Shown here: one piece after another, positions 49,529 to 62,100 of the stretch
How positions within the stretch are numbered: the stretch's first letter is position 1
Layout of the letters: each line of letters opens with the position of its first letter
Assembly (NCBI GenBank): GCA_008828725.1
Contig: MEHQ01004388.1
Coordinates: forward strand, 84,720 to 148,719
DNA length: 64,000 nt
Direction of reading: 5' to 3'
DNA from: Saccharina japonica
Lineage: Eukaryota; Sar; Phaeophyceae; Laminariales; Laminariaceae
The notes under the pieces: model-generated
Told to the model about the DNA's origin: nothing
Seen by the model: only the letters and a program-made list of their open reading frames with translations
The model's database searches: none
Program-made: the position numbers and the translations under genes

Positions 49529-50170
49529 GATTACTTCCGGCCCGTGCTCGTGTTTTCGTTCCCGCAACCAGTCTAGTGCGCACGTCTCCAGCTGCTGCTG
49601 TGCTGTGTGCTGCTCTGTGCGCCCTTGTATCCAAATCTCCGAAAAGTAGCAAAGTTTACGAAAGTTTTCGTAGTATATCGAAGGCAGACATATGTAAGGT
49701 ACAGGGGCCATTTTCCTGATTTTTCTTGTGTTTTCGTCGATCGTTTTTTTACTTGAAAATAGTATATCTTTTCGTGCGGACCGCGCCGCATTTTGTATCA
49801 ACCAAACCTCGACACACACAAACACTTTTCACACAGGAAGGATCATCAGAGTGTCCCCGACTGGGGTACCGCGACGAAAAAAAAAGCTACACCACTCTGA
49901 CGGACGCCTCTCCGTCGCGCGCCCTCGAGCGTCCGGTACGCGGCGTCGGCTCTGGCTGACGGCGCGGAAATATATCTGCAGCAGCAGTGTGCGGCGTTGT
50001 CGTATCCTGCGGTTTTCTTTTCCTACAAACCTACGTTGGTTGTGACTTTTTTTGACAGGACAAGACACTGAAAATCATCCATTTTGCGTGTCGGACTGGC
50101 TGCTGTGGCACCTCAAGAATTTTGGCCACCAACCAGCAGCGGCAGCAGTAGCTTCCACATTATACCCAAC
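49529..50170. promoter_or_regulatory. Divergent upstream region between WDR18 and the membrane-protein gene
   Basis: These 642 bp separate the WDR18 ATG (minus strand) from the ATG at 50171 (plus strand), so both promoters must lie here or reach into the genes. The sequence is mixed, with a CTG-rich patch near 49590-49610 and none of the MITE families seen elsewhere. I see no clear TATA box. Confidence 0.4.
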
Positions 50171-53100
50171 ATGGGATCTTTCGGGCTCCCGGCCATCAAC
50201 GAGGAGGAGCTGGTGGCTGCCTCCGTGCTCTGCGTGCTGACGGGCTTCGCTCTGTCCTTCTTCTCTCATAGGTGAGAGAGAGAGATAGAGGACGATGGGC
50301 CGAAAAAATGCACGAGAAAACAAGACACGAAACATGTTTATTTACTTGAGAAAACTACTGCATGAACGTTTTTGGGGGGACGAACTACTTGGAATTAAAG
50401 TAGGAGCGTAGTTTTTTTTCTTTGCACTCGTTGCTCGTGGTGAAAAAAAGTACGTACGTAGAGCCTCGTTCAGGAAGTTGGATGGTTCTCTGAACAGCAG
50501 CAGCACGACGAGTAGCATGATACGTAATCAATCTATTAAATAGCATGATCACGCACGTCGATTGTTGTTGCGAGGAGAAGAAACGGGATGGAGAACCAGT
50601 CAGCGCATCCATCCATCCACCCGCTCGTTGTACGTATCTGACAACGAACTTTCCGTGTGGCTCGTCGTTTCCGTCGAGCGAGTGGCGCTCTCGGTTATGG
50701 GCTTTGCATCGGCTCTCCTCTCTACATTTCTCTCTGGTGCAGCAGCGCCTCGTGGTGTGTGGCGTGAGCTTGGAGAAAGCGAAATAAAATGAGCTGTCGC
50801 CGGGGTCGGCCCTCATTCTACAAATTTCATGCACACTAACAACAAGTTAATTTGTCATCTATTTTTTACATGTGTCATCATGATTGCGATTCACTTCGTG
50901 CACTGCCTGCGTACTCCGCTACACAAGGACCGCCAACGATGACACCGAGCCTCAATACGTATGTTTTTGTTCCCTCACGCAGCTACTCATGTACGTGCCA
51001 GGATTACGAATATTCATACATACCTCTCTCTGACTTCTATACATTTGTGATCGTTTCTGCTTACCGCCACGCCGGATGGTGCTCCCTGTGATAGCCCCCC
51101 CCCCCTGCCTCCGTAATGAGCCCCCAAATTTTGGAGGTGTCTCTACAGAGTAATAATAGGAGTGGGAACCGGTGCTCCGTCTCGAAAGGTATGCGTGGTC
51201 AATGGTCACACATGACCAAGGCAAGCAACACATGAATACGCCCCCTTCCCCCCTGCCCCCCTGCCTCCGCGAGAGGGTCTCTATTATCATAGCCACGCAC
51301 CGCCACGCAGCTACGATTAGAGCCCCCTCGGGTGCCACTCGCAACTATGCAACGCTCTACGGAGAACGCAGTAGTAGCAGTACAGGCAGTACTGAAACTG
51401 ACTGTATATACGGAGTGAACGATACTCGAACGAACGATGCTCATATTTATCATCCCACGAGGCCTTCTTTCAGGACACCTACTGTACGAGTACGGGTACT
51501 GTAAATCTAAATCTATAAAAAAGCACTCGTACCGGTACCTCCTGTAGCTATCTCATGGGGGCGTCACGCGCGGCCGGCGAGCGACGACAGCCCTGCCAAG
51601 TAGGTAGCCCGCACTATCACCTACTACAGCACTTGCCATCAATAGATCAACAGTAGCCTGCGCTTGGGACTTGTTGCTTCGCGGGACTACTCGTACGAAA
51701 TTCATGCATACACCGAAAGATCAAAAGGACAACAGACACACACATACATACTCGTACATTTTTTACTCAGGGCGGTTAGCCATGAACATCAACTCCTCAG
51801 CAAACGTGCTGCTCGTGTATGGCAATTACGTAATTACAGCCATGACATTGTTGCACAGATACCTGTAGATGCCCCCAGTATTCTGGGAGTACAGACAGTA
51901 CTTTGGTAGTAAAGTATTTTCGAGAAAGCACAATTCTGGTTCTTCGTGTACTCGCAGTATTTCGGGTTTTAAATGTACGTCGGATACATACTGCGAGTAC
52001 TCGAAGTGTTTCGAGATTCTGCACTGCGGATACTGACAATACTACGTACCAAGTATTTGGGGGTCCGATACTGCGGGTACTCCTTGTACTCGCAGTATTT
52101 GGGCCTTCTTCAGTGCTGCTCATATACTCCAAGTACTCGCAGTACTCTAATACTCTCAGTACTCGGAGTACGAAACGTATACCAAGTACTCGATACTCCG
52201 AGTATACTCAGAGCATGGAGTATACTGGGAGCATCTACTGCAGTATCTGTTCATTCAGCCGCCATTAGTCCTAGGTTCTGGGAGCATGTGACGCACACAT
52301 TTCACATTTCACAGATAGATGCTCCCATTATCTGCCGTATGATAAGTGTACTTTTTTTTCTAGAAAAAATGCTCCATCAGGCGCACTTTGTGTACTCGCG
52401 GTATTTCGAGGTTCTGTACTGCGGATACTGCCTGATTCTCCAAGCATTTCGGAGTTCGATACTGCTGTGAGCACTGCTTATACTGAGGGTCCTGTAACAC
52501 TGATCATACCCCCAGTACTCGCAGTATTTGGGCCTTCAGTACTGCTCATACTCGCCCAGTACTCGCAGCATTTAGGCGGCTGGTACTCTAATACTTCAGT
52601 ACTCGAAGTACGAAACGTATACTTGACACTTCGAATATACTCAAAAGCATGGGAGTATACTGAACACCTGCGCATTAGTACTCCTGCAACCGTAGTTCAA
52701 GACAACCGTACGTGGTGGGCTACGAAGTCTATGCTCGTAGTGTAAGCAGACATTGTGGGAATCGGTGCGTTCTGCACTATGATACGTACTACAACAGTAC
52801 TGTACTTACTGTTTATGAGCATCACCGACACCTGGCGTGTCCTACACGCTACAAAGCCAAGAAAGAGAAGCTTGCTGCAGATAGATACAAGTCGAACCCA
52901 GGACACAAGAGTCCCATACGTATCGTGTATGATTCGTAGCTGCAATTAATTGCTGTGTACTCCCGCATGTTTTGTTATTACGAGCGAATGCGAGAGTTGT
53001 AATTTCGAGGAGCCAAAAACCTGGAACCCCTTTCGAGTTTCGATTTAGTTGTCTGAAACGCCCGTCTTCGCCGCAACGCTCCCAAAACATATACCAGGTA

Positions 53101-56100
53101 TTGAAAAAAAAAAAAAAAAAAAAAACAGCTGTGACGAGGCTGTGAGCTCGAGGATTTCGTATATACCTGGTACGTACGGAAACGAAGACCGTCAAATTTT
53201 GCTTTTTTCCACCACTACACGGACACAAGTTGACGATACTCGGCGTAGTTCATTTTACCCTATTAATAGCGACAGCTTCGTATACTATACGAGTATAGAA
53301 AACCATCGACGACGATCGTTCGTTGCGGCTGTTAAAGTGCTGCACGCGTATATAGTATATAGCATGGTTGCGAACGGGTGACGCGCCCCGACGCCTACAG
53401 CCTATGTATTACAGTGTTACAGCAGTTCTGCTGTATACTGCTGTCTGTATACGTACACACAGAGTATTAATAGTAGCAGTATCATACGAGTACAATCCGG
53501 CCAGCCTCCTGTATTTTACTTCCCAAGCAGTCCCAAGACATAAATAAAGCAAGGTATCTACAGGGGCGTAAAAAAAAGAGAGAAAACGACACCACACACG
53601 TAGGAAGGTCAAAATGAAAAACAAACCGGATCGCTGTGATCACAGGACGAAATGAGCAAAAACCATTTTTTTAAAATTTTTTGTTCCCTTTTTTTAACTT
53701 CGTTTTAGAGACCCCCCCTATTTTTTTTCGCTGGTGGCGGGGGGGGGGGGTGATTAAAAAAAACTTGACTTATTGTTTTCTGGGATCACAACGGTCCGGC
53801 TTCTTCCCTCCAATACAGGGGGGGAGGGTGTGGGGTATCTGGGATTCAGATCCGCGCATACACTCGGTATCTACTGTAATTTCCAAGCCCAAATCGAAAT
53901 ACCGTATATACGAGTACCGTCCTGCCGGTACGAGTAGGTATGTACTACTGCTGTACAGTGTACAGTAGGTGAGTGCATAACGGACCCAACTCAAAATCCA
54001 AGTACCATCACGGGATCACGGGGGCGGTGCGGTTTTGAAACTGTTTGTTGTTGTAACTGCTGCATTGCTGTTTGCCGTAAAATGTTGTAACTGTTGTAAC
54101 TGCTGTTGTAACCGTTTAGCACCTCCGACAGAGCATTCATCCCAATAATTATTTACGAAAAATCGCCACCACTCATTCGTGTACCAGGTATACAATATAC
54201 ACATGCATGACTTGGAGGGTCACATAGCCCATAGATTCATCCAATTCCTCTTTTCATGATGTAGATATTCCAGGATAGATATCGTATACCACCCGTATTC
54301 CTGATCTGTACGTACTTACTGGTAGAATCTACTTGCTGTATATAATAATCGTACGACGTAGCTCCTTCGTGTTGTCGGGTGGGAGCCGTTGTTGTTTGTT
54401 GTCCATCCCATTTATTATCTTCGCCCTTCTTTTCTCTCTCCCTCTTTAGTCGTAACTCAGATCCGGGGTCACTACGAGTAGGCTCTTCTCCCCCCTCCCC
54501 ACTTCGGTACTTGCCTTGCATTTTTATCGCGAGAAGATTTCAGCACTCTCTTCCCTCGTCGACTTGCGTCGGATTCCGCCTACCCTGCCGTACAACCTAC
54601 TGAATCCCTGCATGATCTACGTTTTCCTACAGCAGTAGATGGGATCTGTATTTTACAGATCCTGCCCAACATCTCATAACGGCAGGTTACTGTTACGGGG
54701 GGGGCATAGTAAATAATAGTAAATAGGATCTACGGTACACACTAAATCCTATATATTTACCTATTTTTACTAACAATATTTGGTCCTATTTACTATGATC
54801 CCCCGTAGGATCTACCTGGTAAATCATAACGGATAGATCGCGATCGTCCGACGCGGTGTACGTAACTGTTGAAAATGTTGTAACCGCCTGTAACTGTAAG
54901 TGTAACTGTAAGTGTAACTGTAAGTGTAACTGTAAGTGTAACTGTAAATGTCAGGTGTCAAGTCACTCCACCTTCGTTCGGCTGCTTGCTGCTGTGCTGA
55001 TGATGTTACTCTCGGTATCGGTGTATGAATTGCTGCTGCTGCTGTGTGATTCGAAAAGCGCGTTATATGCCGGGAGGGGGGGGGGGGGGGGGGTACAAGA
55101 GTTGATATACAACCAGGAGCACAGCAACGGCAGTGTTCGCTTACAAGCTCATAAAACCACTGAGCTAAAAAAAGGCAGGGATGACTGTTTAGTAGCTCGG
55201 TGGTCTAGAAGCAGCTCAGTGGTTTATCCGCTATAAGCCAACACAAAGAAGAAAGTGTGTACACTACCGGCCCTCTCATGAGAAAGTGCCCCACAAGAAA
55301 TTCAGCCTAAACATTACGTGGGAAATAAGAAAGTCGACAGCTATTATACTGAATTTAGTGTGGGACACACCCCTTTCTCAAATAAGGAAGTCAGCCTAAG
55401 CCCGATTTCTGGTTTCTTATGAGCGGGCCGGTACTGTATATACATACACACGCGATTGGGCTCAATTCATGGACTTCAGAAGTCCATAGTTTTTGTAAGC
55501 TTTTCTTGCCCGCAAGCGGCATCTTTCAACATCAATCTTCTTCTGCCTTTTCCAAGCGCCAGCCAGGTAGTCTAACCACTACCAGCGCAAGCCTGTGCTA
55601 CCACCTGCCAAGGGTATACCAACCAGATACCCGAACAGCCCGCCCACCGATAACATTCTCCCGGGTCGGATCGACCAAACCCCTAATTAGCGCTGGCCTG
55701 GTGTTTCCTTTATTACGGGACACCATAGTAAATAGAACCTACGGTTAACACAAACACCTATATATCGCACCTATTTTTTCCAACAATATTTGGTCCTATT
55801 TACTAGTGTTTACTATGGTCTCCCGTAATAGTATACCTGGCATGCTTCTGGGTCTTTCTCTTCTACTGGCTGTACTACTGCTGTAGTCGCGAGTTATTGT
55901 ATACTGTAAGTGGTTCCTCGTACCCTCTACTCTAGTCGAGTGTTCTTTTCATCGCGGTTATTTCCACTTCTTTTTTGTTTGTTGTCCCTTTCTTATTTCT
56001 CTCGGGGGGGGGGGGGGGCAAGCAAAGGGGGGGGGGGGTACAGAGACAAAAAATGTAGGAAACGGAGTCGGTGGGCGGGATTTAACAGTACGTAGTAGTA

Positions 56101-59100
56101 GCTGACTGTTTAGATGTGTGGTTTTATCTATCCTTTGTAAGCAAACAAACACACAAGCAACAACAACAACAACAACTGCCGACCTTTTGTGGCTCGATTC
56201 GTTCTCCCGCCGAGGATACCATTCTCCGGGGGGCTGACGAAGCCCACATACATACTACATAGTCAGCGCTCTGGCTGCTTCCTAGATCAGTCAGTGGTGT
56301 ATCCTTTACAAATCGAAGACACAGCAATCACTGCATACGAAGTATAGCTGTTTAGTAACCACGCACACAACACTGTGTCAGGGCTGGGTACAGCAGTAGT
56401 AGTAGTCTAAGCCGCCTGATACTATTACGGGAGACCATAGTAAACACTAGTAAGTAGGACCAATTTCAGACTGTTTAATTTTAATTTTAATTTATTTTTA
56501 ATTATTTCTTCCCCCACAAATAGACACACACTTCCTGAATTCTACAGCCTCAGATTGTGTCCCCCTCATACGGGATGTACATCCTACATGAGGACATATA
56601 AAATCCGTAAGTACGCGCGATCGAAGTATTACACTCAGCTAGCAAAGATGAGCTTCGACGAAATCCTCGAGCTCACAGCTGTTGTTTTTTTCAATTTTTT
56701 AATAGTAAGTAGGACCAAATATTGTTATTTGTAAAAATTATTATAGTATTTGCCTTCCGACAATGTGCAGGGCATTATCCATTCAGAATGAAAAAGCTGA
56801 CCCAATTCGTCGAATACCACCAATCTCATCCAACCAATTTCTCCTCCCCTCCGTGTACTCAATAGAATACGCACTACCACCGTTTACCCAAATATTGTAC
56901 CTGCTACGAGTATATATCTATATGTTCCCCTTCTTCATCCAATGATCGACACACCTCATACCTAAACATGTTTCGTGACGACCGGCCGACAAAATCCCAA
57001 AATAGATAAGTATTGTAGTAGGCTTTTGAGGGCACCATAGATAGGTCCTACCACCTATTTACTATGCTCCCCCCTTGATAATACTACTAGTTACTGCTGT
57101 AGTGTGGTGAAAGTAGTGCTCTCCGAAGCAGCAGCAGCAGTATAGGAGCAGCACCCGCTGCTGCCGCCGCCGCCGCCGCCCGGGGTGCTCTCGCAAGCAA
57201 CCAAAAAAAGCAACCAACGATGATAATTATAGAGCAGTAAGCAACAAAGCAACAACAGAGCGACGAAGCCGCACATTAGAGGGGGCGTTGAAAATAGCAG
57301 CAGCAAGCAGCAGGACGAAGCGAAGAGAAGCGAGCCAGAGGAATGTAATAGAAGAGCGAAAGCAATAATAGACAAGACAACCCAACCAAAAAAATAGAAA
57401 GCATGAAAAAAGGGGCATAAAAAAAAGAAGACAACAACAAAGGAGAACATTCACGTATATATGTATCAAGAACGCAACAAAGGAAAAAAAAAAAAAAGGA
57501 AAAAAAGCAAGAAAAACAATGAAAAAAAAGGCAAACTGAACGAGCCTTCAAGAAAGAAAGAAAAACAAGAACAAGCAATAAAGCTAAACCAAGCAGCACA
57601 CAAAGTAAGGTGGCAACAAAGACAACATTCCAAGAAAGCCCACGCAACAAAGCCAAGAAAAGAACCCAAGACAGCAAGAACAAGTAAATAAAGCTAAAAA
57701 AAGCAGCGTTCCCGTGTCCCGTGTCCCCTGTCCCCGTGTCCCCTGACCCCTCCTTGTTCTGCATGTTCCGGCGTTGGTGTCCCGTCTCGTGTTGAACTCC
57801 CCCGTGCGTGTTTTTGTTTTTTTCCCCTTTTTTTTCCAGGAGTCCGGTGGCGGTCGTTTCCGGCTTGGGCGGCCTTCTCTTTGGGTTATTTTGTCTTAAC
57901 GAGATCGTCCCGCAGTTCGGTGAGAGAGGGATTGAAGAGAGCTGTAATATATCTTATAAATAAACCGCGAAAATATTCTTAAACACTATTCTTAGCGCTT
58001 ATTTCCCTGCGTCGGCAGTTCGGGCTGTTCGTTCTCTATTTGTATTGTTGTTGTTGTTGTCTTCACATTAAACTCGTTTCAGTTGCTAATCCCTATATAT
58101 AGTCTGATCTAGCAAGATCACAGCCCGTGGTCACAAAAGTGCTCGTAGAGCCATCAGAGAATCCTAAAGAACACGCACACTTAGCAGGGAAAGGATACAC
58201 CAGTCCGAAGAGGTAAACCTAAAATCCCTACAGCATGTTATGCGTGTCCAAAAGTGAACTACACGCCCGCAATCTCCATTCGACTACAGCAGTATCGCCC
58301 CCCCCCCCCCCCTCCCACTCTTTACCAATGAATTTGCCGACTACAGCGTAACTACTGTCTGAAGTGCTGTCTGTACAAAAACACACGGTAGGCGTGGGAA
58401 CAAGATGGAGCACGCAGCTGCTGTCTGAAGTGCTGCCGGAATGACAGTCCGCGGGCACACAGTGAAAAAGAACAGCCAACCAAAGCCATCACGTCAATTG
58501 ACAATTACCCGAATCTATCCTGAACGTCTGTGTTAGGCACAGCATTATAAACATCGACACTGATTAGGAATCGTTCCACATTGAAGGGGTCTTCCACGAT
58601 CAGGCACACAATGAAGGCACCTATTTGTATACCAGGTATATATAATAATGAGATCGTTCCTCAGTGCGGTGAGACACGAGACTATTACGATGTACGAGTA
58701 CTCGTAAGATATGATATTGTACGGACGGACCCCAGACCCCAGGGATCCCATTTTGTCAGGTGACAAATAAATAGAACGATAATGATACGATTCTTGTACA
58801 TGCGCATTATCAGGTGGCAAACGGAATAATTATTATATAATACGTATTTACAAGATACCAGGTCATACACATATATATGCGATCGAAGTATCCCACTCAG
58901 CTTGCAAATATATACATATTATATGAGGTTCGATAAAATCCTCGTTTTTTTTTCAATATATACTAAAAAAAATAAAAAATAAAACAACAGCTGTGAGCTC
59001 GAGGATTTCGTCGAAGCTCATCTTTGCTTCGTAGCTGAGTGTAATACTTCGATCGCGCGTACTTACGGATTTTATATGTATGGTGATAAGTTGAACATTC

Positions 59101-62100
59101 TCGCACCTTCATTCAATGTTTGTTGTTGGTGTTGATGTTGTTGTTTTTTTTTGTTTTTTTTTGTGTGTGTTTTGCAGGCGATGACGGCATCCTCTGCCTT
59201 ATGGCGGGCGCCTGGGTCTCCGCTATCGGGGTCGTGGTCGGCTGCACCGTCGCCGTCCTCCTCACCTGGGCCTCCGTCGGCACCTGCCTCGGCTGCCTCG
59301 CGGGCATCTTCCTCGTGTTGCTCGACGGGGGCATGCTCATCAAGGCGCAGGCGGAGATCTGGGTGCTGTTCGCGGTACTGATCGCTGCTGGCATCGCCTA
59401 CTCCTGGTATCAGGTGGGTGGGAGGGGGAAGTTGGGGTAATACGCAGGGGCTAGGGGTTTATATGGGGGGTGGCGGTGGCGGTGGGTGTAGGGGATGCTT
59501 TTTTTTTCGGTGGGTGTTGTTCTTGATCGCCGTTGGCATTGGGAACTCCTCCTGGTACCAGGAGGGGGTGGTGTTGGGATGGGATGGGCGTGGAGGTGGG
59601 TGGAATAGGGCGTGGGGGTGGGGATATGGGAGTGGGGGTGGGATTGGGGGTGTGTGGTCGATCAATTTTCCAAACATGCTAAAACACTTGGGTTGCCGTA
59701 GGGTTTATAGCTATATGCATGCATAGTGTCAGTAGTGTTTTGGGGGCAGTTTTCGACTTTTTGTTATTTATCATATTAATAGTAGTGCAGGAACCACACG
59801 TAGGCCACACACCAAAATTTCCCCGTTTTCTATACGTACTTTATCCTGGATGAAGCTTCATGGGTGTGCGGTAAAGGTGGTTGGCTTCACCTTGCGGTGG
59901 CATGCTTGTTTTTTATTACTGATGTACAGTACAGTACAGGACACCTAATAAGAAACAGGAGATCTGGTCCAGGCTGGGTTTCTTATTTGAGAGAGGGTGC
60001 TTTCTACACCAATTTCAAGATAACGACTCCCGAGTTCCTTAGTTTCCCTGCAAATCTCAGCCTGTCTTTTTTATCAGCCTGTTTCTTATTAGGTGCCCTG
60101 TCCTGTATAGTATGTTCAACGGCACGCAGTTGAAGGCCACATGCATACCATACGTGATCGTCGTATGACGCCACCCGTTTGCTTACTTAACGACACATCA
60201 TACTGCTGCTTCTGTGCGTGTGTGTGTGTGTGTGTTTTTTTTTTCTGCTGTGCTCTGTAATATGTACAACAACAACAACAAACAAACAAAACAGCTCAAG
60301 CCCAGCATGATCATCATGACCTCCTCCGCGGGTGCGCTGCTGATGGCGTGCGGGACGGACCTCGCCCTCGACCGGAGCATGATCAAGGCGGTGGGGCGCA
60401 TCCTACAGATGAGGTAAGTGTCCGTCTCGCTCTCCCGTCCGCCCCTCGAATTTGTCGGCAGCTGCATATGTCTCCCGCCCCTCTGAAGCTGTATATATAC
60501 TTCGAAGTATATGATGCAAGCATATACCTTGGTGTGTATTACAGTAGTCAGGGTCGTTCTTATCGAGCAACTTTTTTCCAAAATTTCCAAATATTTTTTT
60601 CGCGCAATTTTTAGGACTTCCATATTTTCCAAAAATAATTTCCAAATTTTGGAATGCGAAGCCTTCCAAATATTTTGCCCTCTGTAAAAATTCCAAATTT
60701 CCAAATATATCCTGTTTTTTCTTGATTTTCCTGTTTTTTTTGGAAAATTTGTTTGGAAATTTTCGAAAAAAGTTGCTCGATAAGAACGACCCTTACACCA
60801 GGAAGACCTCTCGGGGGGCTATGTATTTGTTTTCGTTTATAGATGAAGCATGCTGCTGTTGTCGCTGTACACTCACTCGTATTCTACGTAGGCTTGTTGG
60901 TATTTTTACATGTTTTTTGTGTGTTAACGGTCTCGCTTTTGTTGTTGTTGTTGTTGTTGTTGTTGTTGCTGCTGCTGCTTTGTTGTTGCTTTGTTGTTGC
61001 TTTTGTTGTTGGTTTGTTGTTGGTATTTTTTACTTTTTTTTTGTTTTTTTTGTTTGTGTGTTAACGGTCCCGCTCTTGCTTTTGTTGCTTTGTTGTTGTT
61101 GTTGGTGGTGGTGGTGGTGGTGGCGGCGGTGTTGTTGATGTTGTGCTTGCTTGACATTGATGGTTGATGAGGATGTTGCTTTACTGCGCATGTGATCTGT
61201 TGTCCCAGTGCCCGCGCCCACTCTAGGCTGTTGCTTTTGAACTTGCTCTTGTTCTTTTTTCTTTCTTTCTTGTTCTTGTTATACAGTCAGTACAGGACGC
61301 CAACTTTAAGAAACAGGGAAGCTAGCCTGGGCTGGTTTTAATTTTATTTTTTAGAGAGGGTGCTTTCTACAACTAACTTCAAGAGAACGACTCTCGAAAT
61401 TTATTTGTTTGCTCTAAATATAAGCCTGGCTTTCTTATCAGCCTCTTTCTTATTAGGCGTCCTGTACCGTTCTTGTTCCTGTTCCGAAGTTCTTGTTCTT
61501 GTTTTTGTGTGTTCTTGTTCTTGTTATATCTCTTGTTCTTTTTCTTCCTCCATCTTTCGTTCCTCCTCCTCCTGTTCCTCGTCCTTACTCATGCCTGTGT
61601 CCTCCTCTTCCTCTTGTCTTTTCCCCTTTTTTTCTGTTTTCGCTTGCTTTTTACTCGTTATTTTCTATCTTTCCTTTTTTTATTTTTTCGCCCCATGCCT
61701 CTAACTATTTGTCTGTTGACTTATTATTACCTGTTTTCGTTTATTTGCTTACTTCATTTTTTTTTGGTTGTCGTGTGTGGCGCTTTTTCACCCTCACTAC
61801 ATATATAATATATATCACTCTGTCACGTAAACTCGTCGGAACACTACAGTATACCTGGTACGTTTATTTTTTATTTTTTATTCTAGACTGTTTAGTTTTA
61901 ATTTTAATTTAATTTTAATTATTTTCTCCCCCCACAAATAGACACACACTTCCTGAATTCTACAGCGTCAGATTGTGTCCCCCTCATACGGGATGTACAT
62001 CCTACATGATGAGGACATACAAAATCCGTAAGTACGCGCGATCGAAGTATCACTCACACTCAGCTAGCAAACATGAGCTTCGACGAAATCCTCGAGCTCA

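Noticed and set aside
52712..52939. Plus-strand frame of 75 codons, lysine-rich, not repeat-derived
   Set aside because: No family recognised, and no splice or start support; it lies in intron 1 of the membrane-protein gene. Kept only as a possibility.
57461..57691. Lys-rich frame on plus and Phe/Leu-rich frame on minus
   Set aside because: Both mirror an A-rich/T-rich compositional block in an intron.
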